Positions 48,497 to 60,899 are shown, counted from the stretch's first letter. The stretch is DNA of 64,000 nt from Viola odorata (GCA_963691705.1 OY829545.1:14397569-14461568), one strand, 5' to 3'. Program-made: numbers and translations. The notes: generated from the sequence alone by a model not told the origin.

Positions 48497-49850
48497 CTAA
48501 GCAGATTTGTCAGTGGTAGTTATAACTGATCTCAGCCAGCGTGATAAGCTCTTCACAAATGGTGTGTAAACGAAGTAGCAAGTAAGCGTCCAAGTAACTA
48601 GTCCCTGAGAAAAGGAGAAACATTGTTATTGTTTCAGAACGATAGTTTGTTTTAGTTGTTTATGTTTTGTTTGTCATCATATTCCGTTACCTGGCCGAAA
48701 ATTTGAATGTTTGCTTGTGGGTAATACCAAAGGTGGAAGAGCCTGAAAAAGAATCATGCAGATCATTAGCCCATGTGTGTTGTGTTGTATTGTGTTGTGT
48801 TGTGTGTGTATAAGAGTGAAGGCAATCTCACTTCATTATTGGGACTTCGGCCAGTGGGCAGCCAATGCCTATGATGGATGCTAGGGCAAATCCGACCCAT
48901 GTCCTGTCTAGGGAGAACCAGATGAATTCTGCTACCGCAAATAATAGGTATGCCTCAACATTGTCTGCAATTCCAGCTTTGTACAACTCAGCACTCAATT
49001 CAATGAATAGCACAAGGGCCCTGCATGGATGATCACAGTCACGCTAAGAACAATACGACAGCAGGGTATGCACACTCATTCTTGATTGAAGCTTTTAGAT
49101 TCTCTCAATGTTATTAGGCTTTTCTTTTCTTTTCTAATACTATGACTAACGCATATTTTGGATTGTCTTCTTCATAGCAAGGTGGTGCAATTCTTCCCTT
49201 CCAGTTTTTGTTACATAGCTGAATAATGGTCATTGCTAGAGAAGTGTTAGGACACTTTTTCTGTCGAGAAAGGTCCTAACCATGCGGTAGATACTCACAC
49301 TAGGGTAACAACTACTTTCTCTGGGCGTCCCTCTGGAACCTCTGAAGATGCCTTCTCATCCAAGAAGAGTTGCAGCAACCCAACAGTGCAGTAAAACAAT
49401 CCGAGCAAGGGAGGAACCTGCGTACCGAGTATGGAAATTCAAGATAAATTTCATAAACCTTGGCTGTGAATTTCTTACAGCAGCAAGTTGCTTCAAAAAT
49501 ATCATACAGTGATTAAAATATTGTATAAACCCTTGAAGAAGCAGCAAAATAACTGGTTTTTTTTTTACCCAGATGTTCGTGTGTAACGCACCGATGTTGA
49601 TGGACCCATTCTGGTATACCACAAGTTCCACCCGTGAGTGAAGTCCATCGATGAGAGGACCCAAGAAGAAGCCTGAACCAAAGAGCGAGACAGCAATAAG
49701 CGGCCAAGAGTTTCTTACACCCGTGCTGCTTTGCTTCCCCAAACTGCACCGGAGTTTAGACACATGGCGTGTTGGCTTGGAATTATACGGGCGCTTGCCT
49801 CGGAAGTAGCGTGGGGAGAACCCAGAGGCAGAAGAAAGGAGAGCTTGCAT
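48497..49850 (-). CDS. INSIG-domain multi-pass membrane protein, probably plastid-targeted
   Basis: Five exons, 5' to 3': 49569-49850, 49299-49417, 48832-49020, 48691-48742 and 48497-48604, all in phase, 249 residues. The N-terminus ([20 protein letters not shown]) is basic and Ser-rich, like a chloroplast transit peptide. Several hydrophobic segments follow. The motifs [18 protein letters not shown] and [13 protein letters not shown] match the WVPP and FDRSRSGF blocks of animal and yeast INSIG proteins, so the PF07281 family call is good. In animals INSIG holds SREBP-SCAP in the ER; plants lack that pathway in recognisable form, so the function here is unknown. The second Arg-Ser of the DRSRSGF block is replaced (DRTWVGF). 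Tail-to-tail with NFU1, a pairing I believe is also present in Arabidopsis near At4g01940. Confidence 0.75.
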
Positions 49851-50061
49851 TTTGTTCTCTGGCTGAACATCAGGGAGTAGAAAAAAAAAAATAGAAAAAT
49901 GGTAATATTGTTGTTTTATTTAGAAATCCAATAATCCTGAACCACGGAAGTGCGTTGGAGAATAGGAGGATGTGGTTCATTCCACATGCATGCCACTGAA
50001 GTCAAGTCAATGTGAAACAGGAAGACTTTAGCCACTGAGATGTAAGAGTAAAATGTTTAAT

Positions 50062-51345
50062 GGGTAAAAGCTATAAATCAACTCTAAATTTTAAAATTTT
50101 AATTAATCGCAACTTTGATATTTTATTTTGTTTAATTATAAGTCTGGTCGTCGCTAGTATTGTTTAATCACTCCCCTACTGTGACAGAAATTTGACGTGG
50201 CATTGTTGACCGATGTTGTGTGCCACGTCAGCCCCTGAAACGTTGCCATGTCAGCTCGCCACATCTGCAACTTGCCATGTCAGACTCCACACGGCAGGGT
50301 TGTGATTAATCAAAACATTAAAGTTCAGGGTTGTAATTAAACAAAATAAAAAATCAGGGTTGTGATTAATCAAAACATTAAAGTTTAGAGTTGTTTTATG
50401 TCTTTTTGCCATTTAAAAATCTTTGTTGCATGATCTTTTTTGTCTGGTTAAAAAAAAATTATGAGTGTAAGAAACTTTATTTATACCTTAATTTACAAGT
50501 ATAATATTTTTTAACCATAACGAGGCATTATGTTTTTTATTCGAAAAAAATGTTATAAAATTTAAATCTAGAATTGTAAATTAAACAAAAAAATTACACC
50601 TCTATCTAACACCTAAAAAAGCATGAAAATTGAATTATGAACATAAACTATACAAAATATAAATAAATAAAAAAGAGGATAATCCAAAAAAAAGAAGAGA
50701 AAACCTAATTAATTAAAGCTTAGTTATATTTGGGAATAATATACTCCTTCCGGTGCAAAATAAACGACGTTTACTATTTGGGCACGCATATCAAGGAGGT
50801 CGGATGACTCACTATTTGACCCCAAAAAAATCCGTACTTTTTTTCGAAAGTACGTCGAACGTACGTTAACGATAAGGATTAACGTACGTTCGAAAAAAAA
50901 GTACAGAATTTTTTGGGATCAAATAGTGTCATCTGGCCTCCTTAATATACGTGTCCAAATAGTAAACGTCGTTTATTTTGCACCGGAGGGAGTAGCATAT
51001 AAGTATAATAAATTAATTAACTAGACAAAAAAAATCATGCAACAAGGATTTCTAATTGGCAAAAAGACAAAACAACTCTGAACTTTAATGTTTTGGTTAA
51101 TCGCAACTCTGAACTTTAATATTTTGATTAATTGCAACCCTGCCATGTGGAGTCTGACATGTAAGCTAAGGGTGACGTGGCAAGCTGATGTGGCATCATG
51201 GCAGACGTTGGCGTGGCGCAAAACGTCTGTTAACGGTGCCACGTCAGATTTTTGTCACAATAGGGGAGTAATTAAACAAAATAAACGATCAGGGTTACGA
51301 TTAATTAAAACTTTAAAGTTCAGGGTTGATTTATAACTTTTACCC
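50062..51345. mobile_element. Non-autonomous MULE with long inverted repeats and a 10-bp target duplication
   Basis: 1284-bp element. Ends: gggtaaaagctataaatcaa at the left and, on the other strand, gggtaaaagttataaatcaa at the right. Perfect flanking 10-bp duplications aatgtttaat lie at 50052-50061 and 51346-51355. The inverted arms extend roughly 350-390 bp (to about 50450, and from about 51015), including tgatcttttttgtctggtta opposite taactagacaaaaaaaatca. A duplication of 9-11 bp with long inverted arms is the Mutator-like signature. No transposase is encoded. A MITE is nested in the central loop. Confidence 0.88.
50744..50992. mobile_element. Stowaway-type MITE nested in the MULE
   Basis: 249 bp with TA at 50742-50743 and 50993-50994. 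Termini are ctccttccggtgcaaaataa and, inverted, ctccctccggtgcaaaataa. The interior is a near-perfect palindrome (cactatttgacccc... / ...gggatcaaatagtg) around gtacgttaac. It inserted after the MULE. Confidence 0.92.
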
Positions 51346-51355
51346 AATGTTTAAT

Positions 51356-51906
51356 TAACTAATAATAGAAGTCAGATAAATGGATTCTTTTATTTAAATT
51401 TTTTTGAGGGTTTTGCTTCTTTTCATTCTAGTTTTCTTCCATTTTCCTCCATCTTTTGATACACTAGTTGTAGCTCATGAAACAAGAAAGTTCGTAGTTT
51501 GTTGTCTACATCCAGACAGAAAAATATTGATACAAAGCCAAAGTCTGATTATATGATGAATTGCTGTCACAAATCTTTACAATTTTATGGCAGAAAACTA
51601 CATCTCAGTTATGGTTTCTGTTCAACATGCCTAAACTAACATAGGACAGATAAGGGCTATTGCTTACCACCATGCCCCAACATTCGATGGAAATACTTCC
51701 GCGCTCATAAATTAGTGTTCAGCCGATAGGGCGTCCTTGTACATTCTTCACGGTCACATTACTGGATATTCCGCACTTCAAATAATCAAGCTAGTACTAG
51801 TAGTACAAGGGATTGAGCGAACCTGCAAAACATGAGAAGATTATGGGATTGAAAAAGGAACTAAACCGTGAGGATGATCCTTTTAAGCTCCCCTCACCTT
51901 CCGAAA
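51356..51906. other. Spacer and 3' flank of the SWC4 gene
   Basis: AT-rich spacer with the 3'UTR of the SWC4 gene (read on the minus strand) in its right half. Nothing else recognised. Confidence 0.45.
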
Positions 51907-54900
51907 TCAAAGATCAGAAGCCTTCAATTTTCTGGGTCTTTTATGAGCCGCTGGTGAAGCTGGACCATCAGATCCCCTTCCAGGTCCCTAGAGATTGCAC
52001 AAGTTGCGGGATTAGTACAGAAACCAGAGACAAGGAGAGAGAATGCAGAATATTGTAGGACAAAGGAAACAAATTAAATCGACATATACCTTTCGTTTTT
52101 GGTCCCTCCGACCACCCCTTTCGCTTGCTATTCCAATCAAAGTAAGACATCAGAAAAAAATCACAAAACTTGCTCATCATATACAACACGAGACCCAGAT
52201 CACACGGAGTAAAAAAAATTACCACCGAAACTCATTGAATCTGGAACAAATGTTCGATCTTGATCACGATGTGTACGCTGTTAATGGTTATGAGAAGCAG
52301 GGAGTCAATAATATGATAATAAAAGCAGCAGGCCTTGATGACCCTATAATAGACAAAAGATAATCACTACAGATGAATTAGAGAGAAAGAGAGGCTCACC
52401 TTTGGTGTACTAGGCGTTTCAGTATATGAACTATCACGCAAGGAAGAACCCTCAGCTTCCTTATATTGCAACTGATATAAACAAGAAAAGGATTTTCAAT
52501 TGGTTATTATTACAGCCTCAAACGTTCTATATTAATTAACATAAACCTAGCAGTGTAATACATTGTTCCTGTTGGTCTAGGATAAGGCACCCAACACTAG
52601 CATTCTACAAACAAATTTCAGGTCGCATGCTCACTTTTCCTGATCAAAATACTTTGACCAATAATTTAAAGTGAGAAATGGGGTCGCTTCCTTAGTAAAA
52701 CTGGGATAAAGTTGAGCTAAAAGATCCAGATTCAAGATAAATTCATGACGAAGTGGGATCTCTTTACAGTCTACTCCAGCGTTTAGAAATTGATTAATTC
52801 CTTTAACGTAGACTGAACAAATCAGCTAATTGCTTGGAGGTATATCGAAACAAAGAAATATCTTGGTTCACTAGAAAGCAGGCAGTTTAACTACTTCCAA
52901 GCACCTCAAACTCTTGCTGAACTATTCACCGAGCAACTGGACATTAACGTGTGTTGCAAAACAACTGGAGTACAACTAATAAAATAAAAAAGGACGAAGA
53001 TGGAGTGCCAACAAAACACAGCAGTTACTGAAGTTCGTCCATGAAATAGTTAACTGGGCATGGGCATCCTAAAGGTTCCCCTCATATTATAAAATTTTTG
53101 AAAAGTAAAAATGTTCTTTGATCAATTTGGTAAGAAACTATAAAACAGTACATGGAAGGGGACAGCAAAAGGTACATTTGCTGTCTTCAACAGTAAAATA
53201 GGATAAAATGACAGCAGAATTTCATAAACTAAATGTGAATCTTACCTGTTTTTGGAGATTCAGTAGTGTCAATATTTCTTTTCTTAATTCAAGATGCTCT
53301 ACACAAACAGCTTTTGTCGGCACTCTTGGTTTTAAACTAACCTGTTAAAGAAAAAATCACGTATCATATTTGATCTCAAAAAGAATCATAAAAGGAGCTG
53401 TAAATTAAAACTGATTTAATGAGAACAATTCTTGCACATGAAACAACCAAAAGCCTCTTTAAGCTTACATCAGAGATGCTTGTAGGAAAGGAGGAGAGAT
53501 GATCCACAATAAGTCAATACCTCATGAAAGTGTGGTGAAACCAAAGTACATGTCTACCCAACCAAGCCTCTAGAATTAGCACCTCAAAAAGGAAATGATT
53601 TTCAAGAGAACGAAGTATCTAACTGACAATGAAACACTTCCCTGAAGCAGTATGCCCACTAATCTGATAAGTGATAAGTAGTTTATATAAGGGTTGTAAC
53701 TTATAGATATTTAAGCAAAAAGCAAACTCACAAATAAAATTAAGCTTATATTAGGAATGTTGGGTGAATAGGGTGTCAATATTTAAGGTAGACTGGTTAT
53801 TTTCGAGGAATGTTAATAGTCGAGAGATTAATAAACAGAATTCATATTGACTACTTAGTTTTAGCCATGACGGCAAAAACTTAACCATGGAGGGTGGGGG
53901 TGATAACCAAGTTCCAACTTTTCCATCTTATTGCTCTTGCAGTAATTAAGTAACAATTCACCGCCATTGATTCACCTTGCACCAAGTGCACAATAAAACT
54001 AACCCACTATGTCCCCCCACCAACAAAATCTGAAGATAATAAAAGCAAAAAGCATTATCACCTAGGCACGGGTTATTTTCACAAGGAAAATGATTAAGAA
54101 AAATATATATTGTTAAGGTGTCAAAGGCTAAGGCTATATCATTAACCATTAATGACATGATAAAAACAATTTTGAACTGGATAACAAGGAACAACAACAT
54201 TAAGGATTCAGGAAACAAACCCCAAGATCTTGCAATGTTTGCTCAACACGCTTGATAGTCCGAAGTCCTGCAGACGAACTTGCAGCTTGCACCATTTGTT
54301 CAAGTGCATACGTTCTCAAGTAGACACGAAGCTGAAAATTTTCTCCAATCTGTAAGACTACATGTTCTTTCAAGGACAAAATATGTTTGAAATGAATGTA
54401 GGGAAAAAAGGAAAAGGAAAAGAGAACCCTCCAAATTTGATAAGTTCAAAGTATATGGCACAAGGTCTGCGTGATTTGAGCTCTACATCCAGCCAGACAA
54501 ATAAAAACCACTTTCCTTCTACTGCCTTTTCCAGGGAAGAGATTAATAAAGGAAAGGAAAGGAAAGGAAAGGAAAGGAAAGGAAAGGGAGGAAAGTATAG
54601 GGAAAAGGAAAGTGGAAACAATTTTACAATGACATACCATTTTTAAAGAAGCTATAGTAGAGGCATTATCCACAACTACTGAAGTTGAAGGTGCAGCTGC
54701 TGCAGTGCCAGGCTGAGCATTGGATGAAGGTGATACTGAATCATCAACATGAACACCAGCTTCAGCAACTTCTGGAACAACATTTGATGCCGAGGGCAAC
54801 GCGGATTCCTCAGGACCCTAACAAAGACAGGTTATTATTCTCAGGCCATTTTCAAAACTAGTTCAAAATATTTGATCTCTATCAAACTATAGTACACTGT

Positions 54901-56825
54901 TATAAGTACATACTCCCTCCGTCCTTTAATAACATACGTTTTAGGATAGTAGAAAAGCGTAAGACAATGATCTTTGATCTTATTTTATTCTACATTGTTT
55001 CATTTTTACTTCTAATTTCCACTCAAATTACCACACCATCATCAAATTGGGTTGATTCAAAAAAAAAAATTGTCATTTGCACAAAATATATGCTTTGGAA
55101 AAGATAAAATGACAAGTACTCCAAATAGTAGAAAAACATAGAAAAACGTCAGTTATTAGAGGACAGAAGGAGTAATATCTAATTCTATGTTTACCCGTGC
55201 AGCCATGCGTGACTCAGAAATTCTTTTTGCTTCAGCAATTACCTAAGAAAATTAATTATATATCCAATAAAGCCAGTCAGTCATGGATACTTTCTAGAAA
55301 CAAAATGTTACTCGGTGGAAGAGCCAAAGTAAAGCATATACCTCTGTGTCTTTCCGCTCTTGATGCTTTGTCTGGGAAAGAACCAAGGACAATGCACGCT
55401 TGCGCTCCTTCTCTTGTGAAATGTTGTACTGGTCCTACATGAAGAAAGAACAAAGTTACAAATCAAGGGTAACTTACAGAAGCAAGTAGCATAACTTAGA
55501 TAATCTACTGGTTGCAATCACCTATAAGCTTTATTTGATATCTTAAGAGATAAAGATAATAATCGTGTTAAGTTTTAGAGCTACCACACCTTGACAAGAG
55601 CGTGCCCAGCAACATCCACCGGAGATGGAGCTCTAGCAATCACTATAGCTCGAGAAACTAGATCAAAAGAAAGTTTCACAATAATCAAACACGATATCAC
55701 ATAATTTTCGAAAATGAAATCCACCGGCATCCCTTAATTGTTAAATAACAAAACATAGTTAAACAAATCAACATATACCACTATAATAACGATCCTTCAA
55801 TTCCTCCATGGCTCGCGATGGCGAGAACCTGTCTGCTATCACAATGAAGCGTAGATCAAATCGTTCGCACAAGTCAAACAGTCGATCTGTCTCTTCCTTA
55901 GTCCACATCTAATGAACACGAAACATAGCGAAAAAAGAATAATTATAAGATTGAGAACAATGCATAGTTAAACTCATGTGGGATACCCTAAATACAATGT
56001 AATGGTACGAAAACTGAATAAGACACAAGTGTGCGTTGATACCTACAGGATCAATCAAATACTTCTCATACTCCTCGTCTGTGTATTTAACAACATCCAC
56101 AGACTGCATCACACCAATTAAAACAACAAAATGAACTCCAGACACAGTGATAAAGTGGTTAACACTATAAACTAAAATGAAACCAATCAATTGCATGGCT
56201 TACTTTGTTGTACTTGGCAAATGAATAGTCACCTGTTGGTGGAGCACCATTTACAATCCTAACCTGCAAAACCACAAAAGATAACATATAGCTTACCAAG
56301 CACTTCTACATGAGAAATGGGAAAGTAGTAACATTTAGTCACTACAAACAATTTCCAAACCATACCCAATGATAAAGCTGCAGGTTATCTTTTCGTGCGG
56401 AGCTCGTAAATGGAAGCCACTGCCATGTGATCTATAGAAACACAGCAAAGAAAAGGATAGAACTTAAGCAATGACATCCTAATTCATCATTCCCGGCAAA
56501 CAAAACATAATACAATCAGTAGCATTCCCGTTTCAGAAACCTTCTCATCCAATGGTGGACGTTTTTTCAGTTGAGACACGTCAATGGAAGGCATAAGTGG
56601 TGCCAACCCACCTGTAAGAGCATAAACCTACAAAACGAGATGTAAAGTAAGTGAAAAGAAAAAACACATGCACACTCTTAAGCCGAAAGAAAAACAAGAA
56701 AGAAGAGCTACCTCGCGGGAAATTCCATCAGGTTTTCTTTGAGGCTCTTTCTTTGGTTGAGATTTCTTCTCTTGTGGTATTGACAATGGCGTTTTCGGCA
56801 AGCCCAAAATGTCCTTCGCATCCAT
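51907..56825 (-). CDS. SWC4: SWC4/DMAP1 subunit of SWR1 and NuA4 chromatin complexes
   Basis: SWC4 (DMAP1/Eaf2) is shared by the SWR1 H2A.Z-exchange and NuA4 acetyltransferase complexes and binds DNA. Sixteen exons, 5' to 3': 56712-56825, 56541-56627, 56366-56431, 56204-56263, 56047-56103, 55779-55908, 55590-55657, 55342-55434, 55195-55242, 54638-54817, 54221-54331, 53246-53341, 52400-52471, 52223-52277, 52090-52127 and 51907-51987. Phases all agree, 451 residues. N-terminus [15 protein letters not shown] is diagnostic. [15 protein letters not shown] and LQLYHWVRIVNG lead into a SANT/Myb-like domain ([20 protein letters not shown], about 129-175). The DMAP1 C-terminal region has [20 protein letters not shown] and [14 protein letters not shown] basic tail ([27 protein letters not shown]) probably serves DNA binding or nuclear import. 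Corresponds to Arabidopsis At2g47210. Confidence 0.93.
54548..54587. repeat. (AAAGG)n microsatellite in a SWC4 intron
   Basis: About eight pure copies of aaagg in the intron between exons 54638-54817 and 54221-54331. On the gene strand it is a pyrimidine tract (ccttt)n located 5' of the next exon. Confidence 0.9.
54913..55172. mobile_element. Stowaway-type MITE in a SWC4 intron
   Basis: 260 bp with TA at 54911-54912 and 55173-55174. Termini are ctccctccgtcctttaataa and, inverted, ctccttctgtcctctaataa. The interior (gatcttattttattc, caccatcatcaaattgggtt) is shared with the MITE at 59687, defining a second subfamily. The right end is only 22 bp from exon 55195-55242. Confidence 0.9.
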
Positions 56826-57560
56826 GCCTCCAAACTCCCAAAATTTAGGGTTTTGGATTCTTCAATAATTAGAATTCACGGCTCAAAGGGAGCTGAGCTG
56901 AATTGGGTGTTTCAAAGATTAAATCTTGATTTGAAAGTGTTTAGAGACGAAACTAGGGTTTGGTATCGATTGAATAGGGGGATTTAGAGTGTGAAATTCA
57001 GTAGAGTTCCCGTTTCGAGCGCGAAAGATTTGAGGGATTACAATCAGCTCATTGTTTTGTTTTAGTTACGAACGGGTGACGTATTAACGGACAACGGCTT
57101 CTCAGAGATACAATTTGGTCCAAAATATAATAAAGATTTCAATCGAGTCCCTACCACATTCTTTTTTTGGGACGAGTTCAATTTTCCCAGCAAGGTATGT
57201 TCTTTCTTTTAAATATACCACTAATAAGTTCCTCTTTACGATTTTGCCACCAAATATGCTCTTTACCATTTATTTTTTTAATTTCACAACTAAAGAGAAG
57301 ATGACTATGGTAAATGATGCGACACTTTCACTACTTATATGAGTTCCTACTTCAAACTTCAAATATGAGTTGCTAGTTCGAATTTGGTATGTGTGTATTA
57401 GTCACCACTCGTGTACTTTACAATAGGAAGGCTTCATTGTTTTAAGACTTAAAAAAAAATCTCAGCGGGCCGTTGGCCGTTATACTGACCGTAAGACATA
57501 ATGGGCTTCCAAATCAAACTTTGAACCCGATATTGGGCCTTAACTAAGGAGGCCCAGATC
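56826..57560 (-). promoter_or_regulatory. 5'UTR and promoter region of SWC4
   Basis: Telo-box-like AGGGTTT motifs (plus-strand reading) lie at 56847 and 56955. GGGCTT/TTGGGCC/GGCCCA site II-like motifs cluster at about 57500-57556. These are common in housekeeping plant promoters. The far cluster is ~700 bp upstream, so its assignment to this gene is tentative. Confidence 0.4.
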
Positions 57561-58157
57561 GCGAATCTTAGAATTTGTTTTGTTTTCCCTTTACATCTTC
57601 GTTTGTATTGAACAAAGGATGTTTCTTTCTATGCCATGGTGGAATAAAAATATTTTTTAGGGAATTTGACACCGTGGATAATACCACTTTTAAACATTAA
57701 ACGCATTCATCTTTTTTAATGTTATCTTTTCGTCCAATTCAAGTTTGCCTAAGCATGAAAGCTGTGCATATGTCCTAAATCTAATACTTATGTGCAAATA
57801 CATCAACTAATCTCCAAAAACAAACTAATTAAACCCGATTGGGCTAGCTTATGTACAAGACTATGGTCTTCAAGACTTCAACGCAACATATAAATAATCT
57901 AAATTTAAGTCCACTTGCCATTCTTTTTAAGGCCCTTTAAATTATAACATAAAAAAATAATTTTTTTATGTTTTCTTTTAGGGCCATGGCTTTTAAATAT
58001 GTTATATATCAGAATTTTTACCATTTGGATGGATCTATATATACATTTTGTTTTATGAAAAAACAATATACATGTGTGTTCTAGGCACACAAATCAAAAC
58101 AATGTTTTTTATTTGCGTAAATCGTAACTTTAATAAGTGTAACTTATAGCACTTATA
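57561..58157. other. AT-rich spacer
   Basis: No ORF, repeat or RNA gene recognised. Confidence 0.4.
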
Positions 58158-58417
58158 CTCCCTCCGGTCCCAAAACAATGTTGTTTTACCTTTTGCTTTT
58201 ACTGTTTCGACGCGTATCTTAAAACGGTCGGTAGATTCACTATTTGAGACAATTTTGCCCCTAATTTTTTATGGGAAGTACGTTAAGGATTAACGTACGT
58301 TCACAAAAGATTTCGGATTTTTTTGGGGTCAAATAGTGCCTCATCCGGCTTCCTCGATATGCGTTCCCTACTAAATATTGGGATATGAAGAAGACATTCT
58401 TTTGAGACTGGAGGGAG
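58158..58417. mobile_element. Stowaway-type MITE
   Basis: 260 bp, flanked by TA (58156-58157, 58418-58419). Termini are ctccctccggtcccaaaaca and, inverted, ctccctccagtctcaaaaga. The interior includes acggtcggtagattcacta and gtcaaatagtgcctcatccg, nearly the same as the element at 60907. Confidence 0.92.
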
Positions 58418-59686
58418 TAATATGCAAGATTTACGATTTGTATTAAAAAAAATAGTATGTTGCGAGTCATTGTATTTCATGTTTTTTTCTTCCTAATATG
58501 ATTATTACACTCATTTTTATACTAGTATCTATAAAAAATCTATAAAAAATTAAAATTTATACAAAATTTAAAAATTACACAAATTATTAGTTTTTCCTAT
58601 TACGAATATAATTTTTTTAGAGCTAATAAATCAATGAATTACAGTATTTGTTAGCTGACATTCGCATGTATACAGATAAGAGCTTAGACATTAATTTGAC
58701 CACCGACTACCCCATTTTAATTAATTAGCGGTCAAAGAAACTTTAGAGTCGTTAGAAAACACTCAATTATAAGACCCAACAACAGCAATGCTCCAAAAAT
58801 CGTTGTGACAAGGTGGTGATCGATCGATGTATATATATATGCATAATTTAAAATTTACTGTGTTAGCGATCGGTTTATATATAATTATCTAGTTTAAACT
58901 TTATATTTATTAGTTTAAAATATAAGTAATGCGTAAGTGAATTCGAAAACGTGACATGAAAAGAAAACTAATAATTTCTTTTCATGTCACGAATTATTAG
59001 TTTTCTTTTCATGTCACATTTTCGAATTCTCTTATTAATTTCCTTTTCATGTCACGTTTTCGTATTCTCTTACGTCAAGTTTACATCAATGGTACTTTAT
59101 AAATAGACATATATGTATAAGAAAAGCTATACAAATTTAATCAACTTGGCAGAGGATCTTTTTGTTGTTGTCTAGTAGTTTATGTTTGAACATGTTCACT
59201 TGTCATCAGGCGTTCTTCTACTGCCTTTGTTCCTCTTGACTGCTTCTTTGTTTGGTCCATGCTGTCTTAATTTGAAGAGAGACATATGCACGACTCAAAC
59301 TTATGCTTCCAATAATAAAGAATTTGATTTTTACATAATCTTTTTTTTGAAGTATTGATTTAAAAAAATAATAATAGTAAAGAATTGGGGAAATAACTGA
59401 AACTCAATTCATAACTAAGTAACGAGCTAAATAAAGAATTAGAATTATTTTGTAAAGTAAATTAGGATTCATTTCCAAACAAACAAAGGAAAAAATAAAA
59501 TAAATATTTCATAATTTTGAAAAAATAAAATCAGGGTACCATGAGCAACTATAACATTAGTTTATACAATAATTTTAATTATTTATAAATTGAATATGAC
59601 GTGATTTTCGTGAAAAAAAGGCATAAAAATACATATTGAAGCACCAAAGAAGCATGACAATAAGTTATTTTTTATAAAATTAATTA
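58418..59686. other. AT-rich spacer containing a hairpin
   Basis: AT-rich; the only structured part is the inverted repeat at 58931-59078, described separately. No gene. Confidence 0.4.
58931..59078. repeat. Short hairpin with repeated cttttcatgtcac motif
   Basis: Left arm 58939-58975 (gaattcgaaaacgtgacatg...) pairs with right arm up to 59029 (...catgtcacattttcgaattc) over about 37 bp with a single mismatch. The loop contains another cttttcatgtcac copy, and a further copy follows at about 59042. It may be the core of a tiny foldback element or a small-RNA hairpin. Confidence 0.7.
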
Positions 59687-60899
59687 CACCTTCCGGTGCA
59701 AAATAAATGACTCTTTAGGATAGTAAAAATCCATTTCACCATGATCTTTGATCTTATTTTATTCCATATTGTTTCATTTTTACTCCTAATTTCCACTCAA
59801 ATTAAAACACCATCATCAAATTGGGTTGATGCATTAAAAAAAATTTAGCATTTGCACAAAATATTGGCTTCGAAAAAGATAAAATGACAAGTATTATAAA
59901 CAGTAAGAATCCGTAGGAAAACGTCGTTTATTGTGCACCGGAGGGTAGGGGTGCCCATTCGGTTATTCCGAATTTCTGAATTCTGAATTTGCAAGATTCG
60001 GGTATTCCGAAATTTAGATTTTCCATCCCGAACCCCAAATTTTAAAATGTTTTCCGAACCCGAATTTCCGAATTCATAATCTCGAAAATTTCAGAATACC
60101 CGAATTTTCCGAAATTATGAATTTTGACAATTTCCAGCAATTTTAAACATACAAATTAAGTTAATCCAATTCACTGCCATACAAATAATCCAATAAATTA
60201 TGCAAATCCAATTCACTGGCATACAAATAATCCAAGGCTACAACAGCAATTTAATAACAACGACAAGTTTAATCATACTAATTAACCAAACAAGTTTAAT
60301 AACAAGATTGCTGGATCTGGTGACCGGAGCAAAAATATTAACCCTTCTCCACTGTAATTTTTTGTCCAAGCAAAACAAGTGATCTCCCTACCTGTAAGAG
60401 ACGATGGTGGTGAAGAAGATGGTGTATTGGTGGGTCGGCGGTGTTGAATCTGTTGAAGGGTCGGCGGCGCTGGTGGTGGACGGTGGTGGTTTTGAAGATG
60501 GTGTGTTGGTGATGGTGAGGAGAGATCGGGAGGAGAATGGTTGTGAAGAAGATGGTGTTTGGAGATGATGGTGAAGACAGACTGAAGAAGGGTGACTTGA
60601 GGTTGCTGAGCTGTGTTTCGGGACCTTTGGTAAGAGAGAGTGAGAATGAATTGAAATCGAAAGAGGAGGAGAATGAGATAGGTTATTTGGGTTGTACATA
60701 AAACGACACAGCGTCGTTTTTAGGATTGTTAAATTCGGGTATTTCGGGTACCGGAATTTTTCAAAATCCATCCCGTTCCGACCCGAATTAAAATTTCGGG
60801 TATAAGATACCCGAACCCGAATTTCCAAATTCCGAATTTCCGATTCCGGAATTGAAAAATTCGGGTCTCGGAAATTTTGGGCAGCCCTACCGGAGAGAG
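59687..60899. mobile_element. Stowaway-type MITE interrupted by a hAT element
   Basis: The left terminus caccttccggtgcaaaataa follows TA at 59685-59686. Its partner gtttattgtgcaccggaggg ends at 59945, where a hAT element intervenes. The missing end (ccggagagag then TA) resumes at 60890-60901. Without the insert, the MITE would be about 260 bp, of the same subfamily as that at 54913. Confidence 0.85.
59946..60889. mobile_element. Non-autonomous hAT element inserted in a MITE terminus
   Basis: 944 bp with terminal inverted repeats taggggtgccca (left) and, on the other strand, tagggctgccca (right). Flanking 8-bp duplications are ccggaggg (59938-59945) and ccggagag (60890-60897), 7 of 8 matching. 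Subterminal regions are rich in cgaattt/ttcggg motifs, as in hAT-type MITEs. A 146-codon minus-strand ORF (60388-60828) is low-complexity Ser/Pro/His/Thr and overlaps the terminal repeats, so I do not call it a gene. No transposase. Confidence 0.87.

Noticed and set aside
54362..54646. 94-codon plus-strand ORF with [11 protein letters not shown]
   Set aside because: Produced by the (AAAGG)n microsatellite in a SWC4 intron.
60388..60828. 146-codon minus-strand ORF rich in Ser, Pro, His and Thr
   Set aside because: It lies entirely inside the hAT element, is low-complexity, begins within terminal-repeat-like sequence and matches no family.
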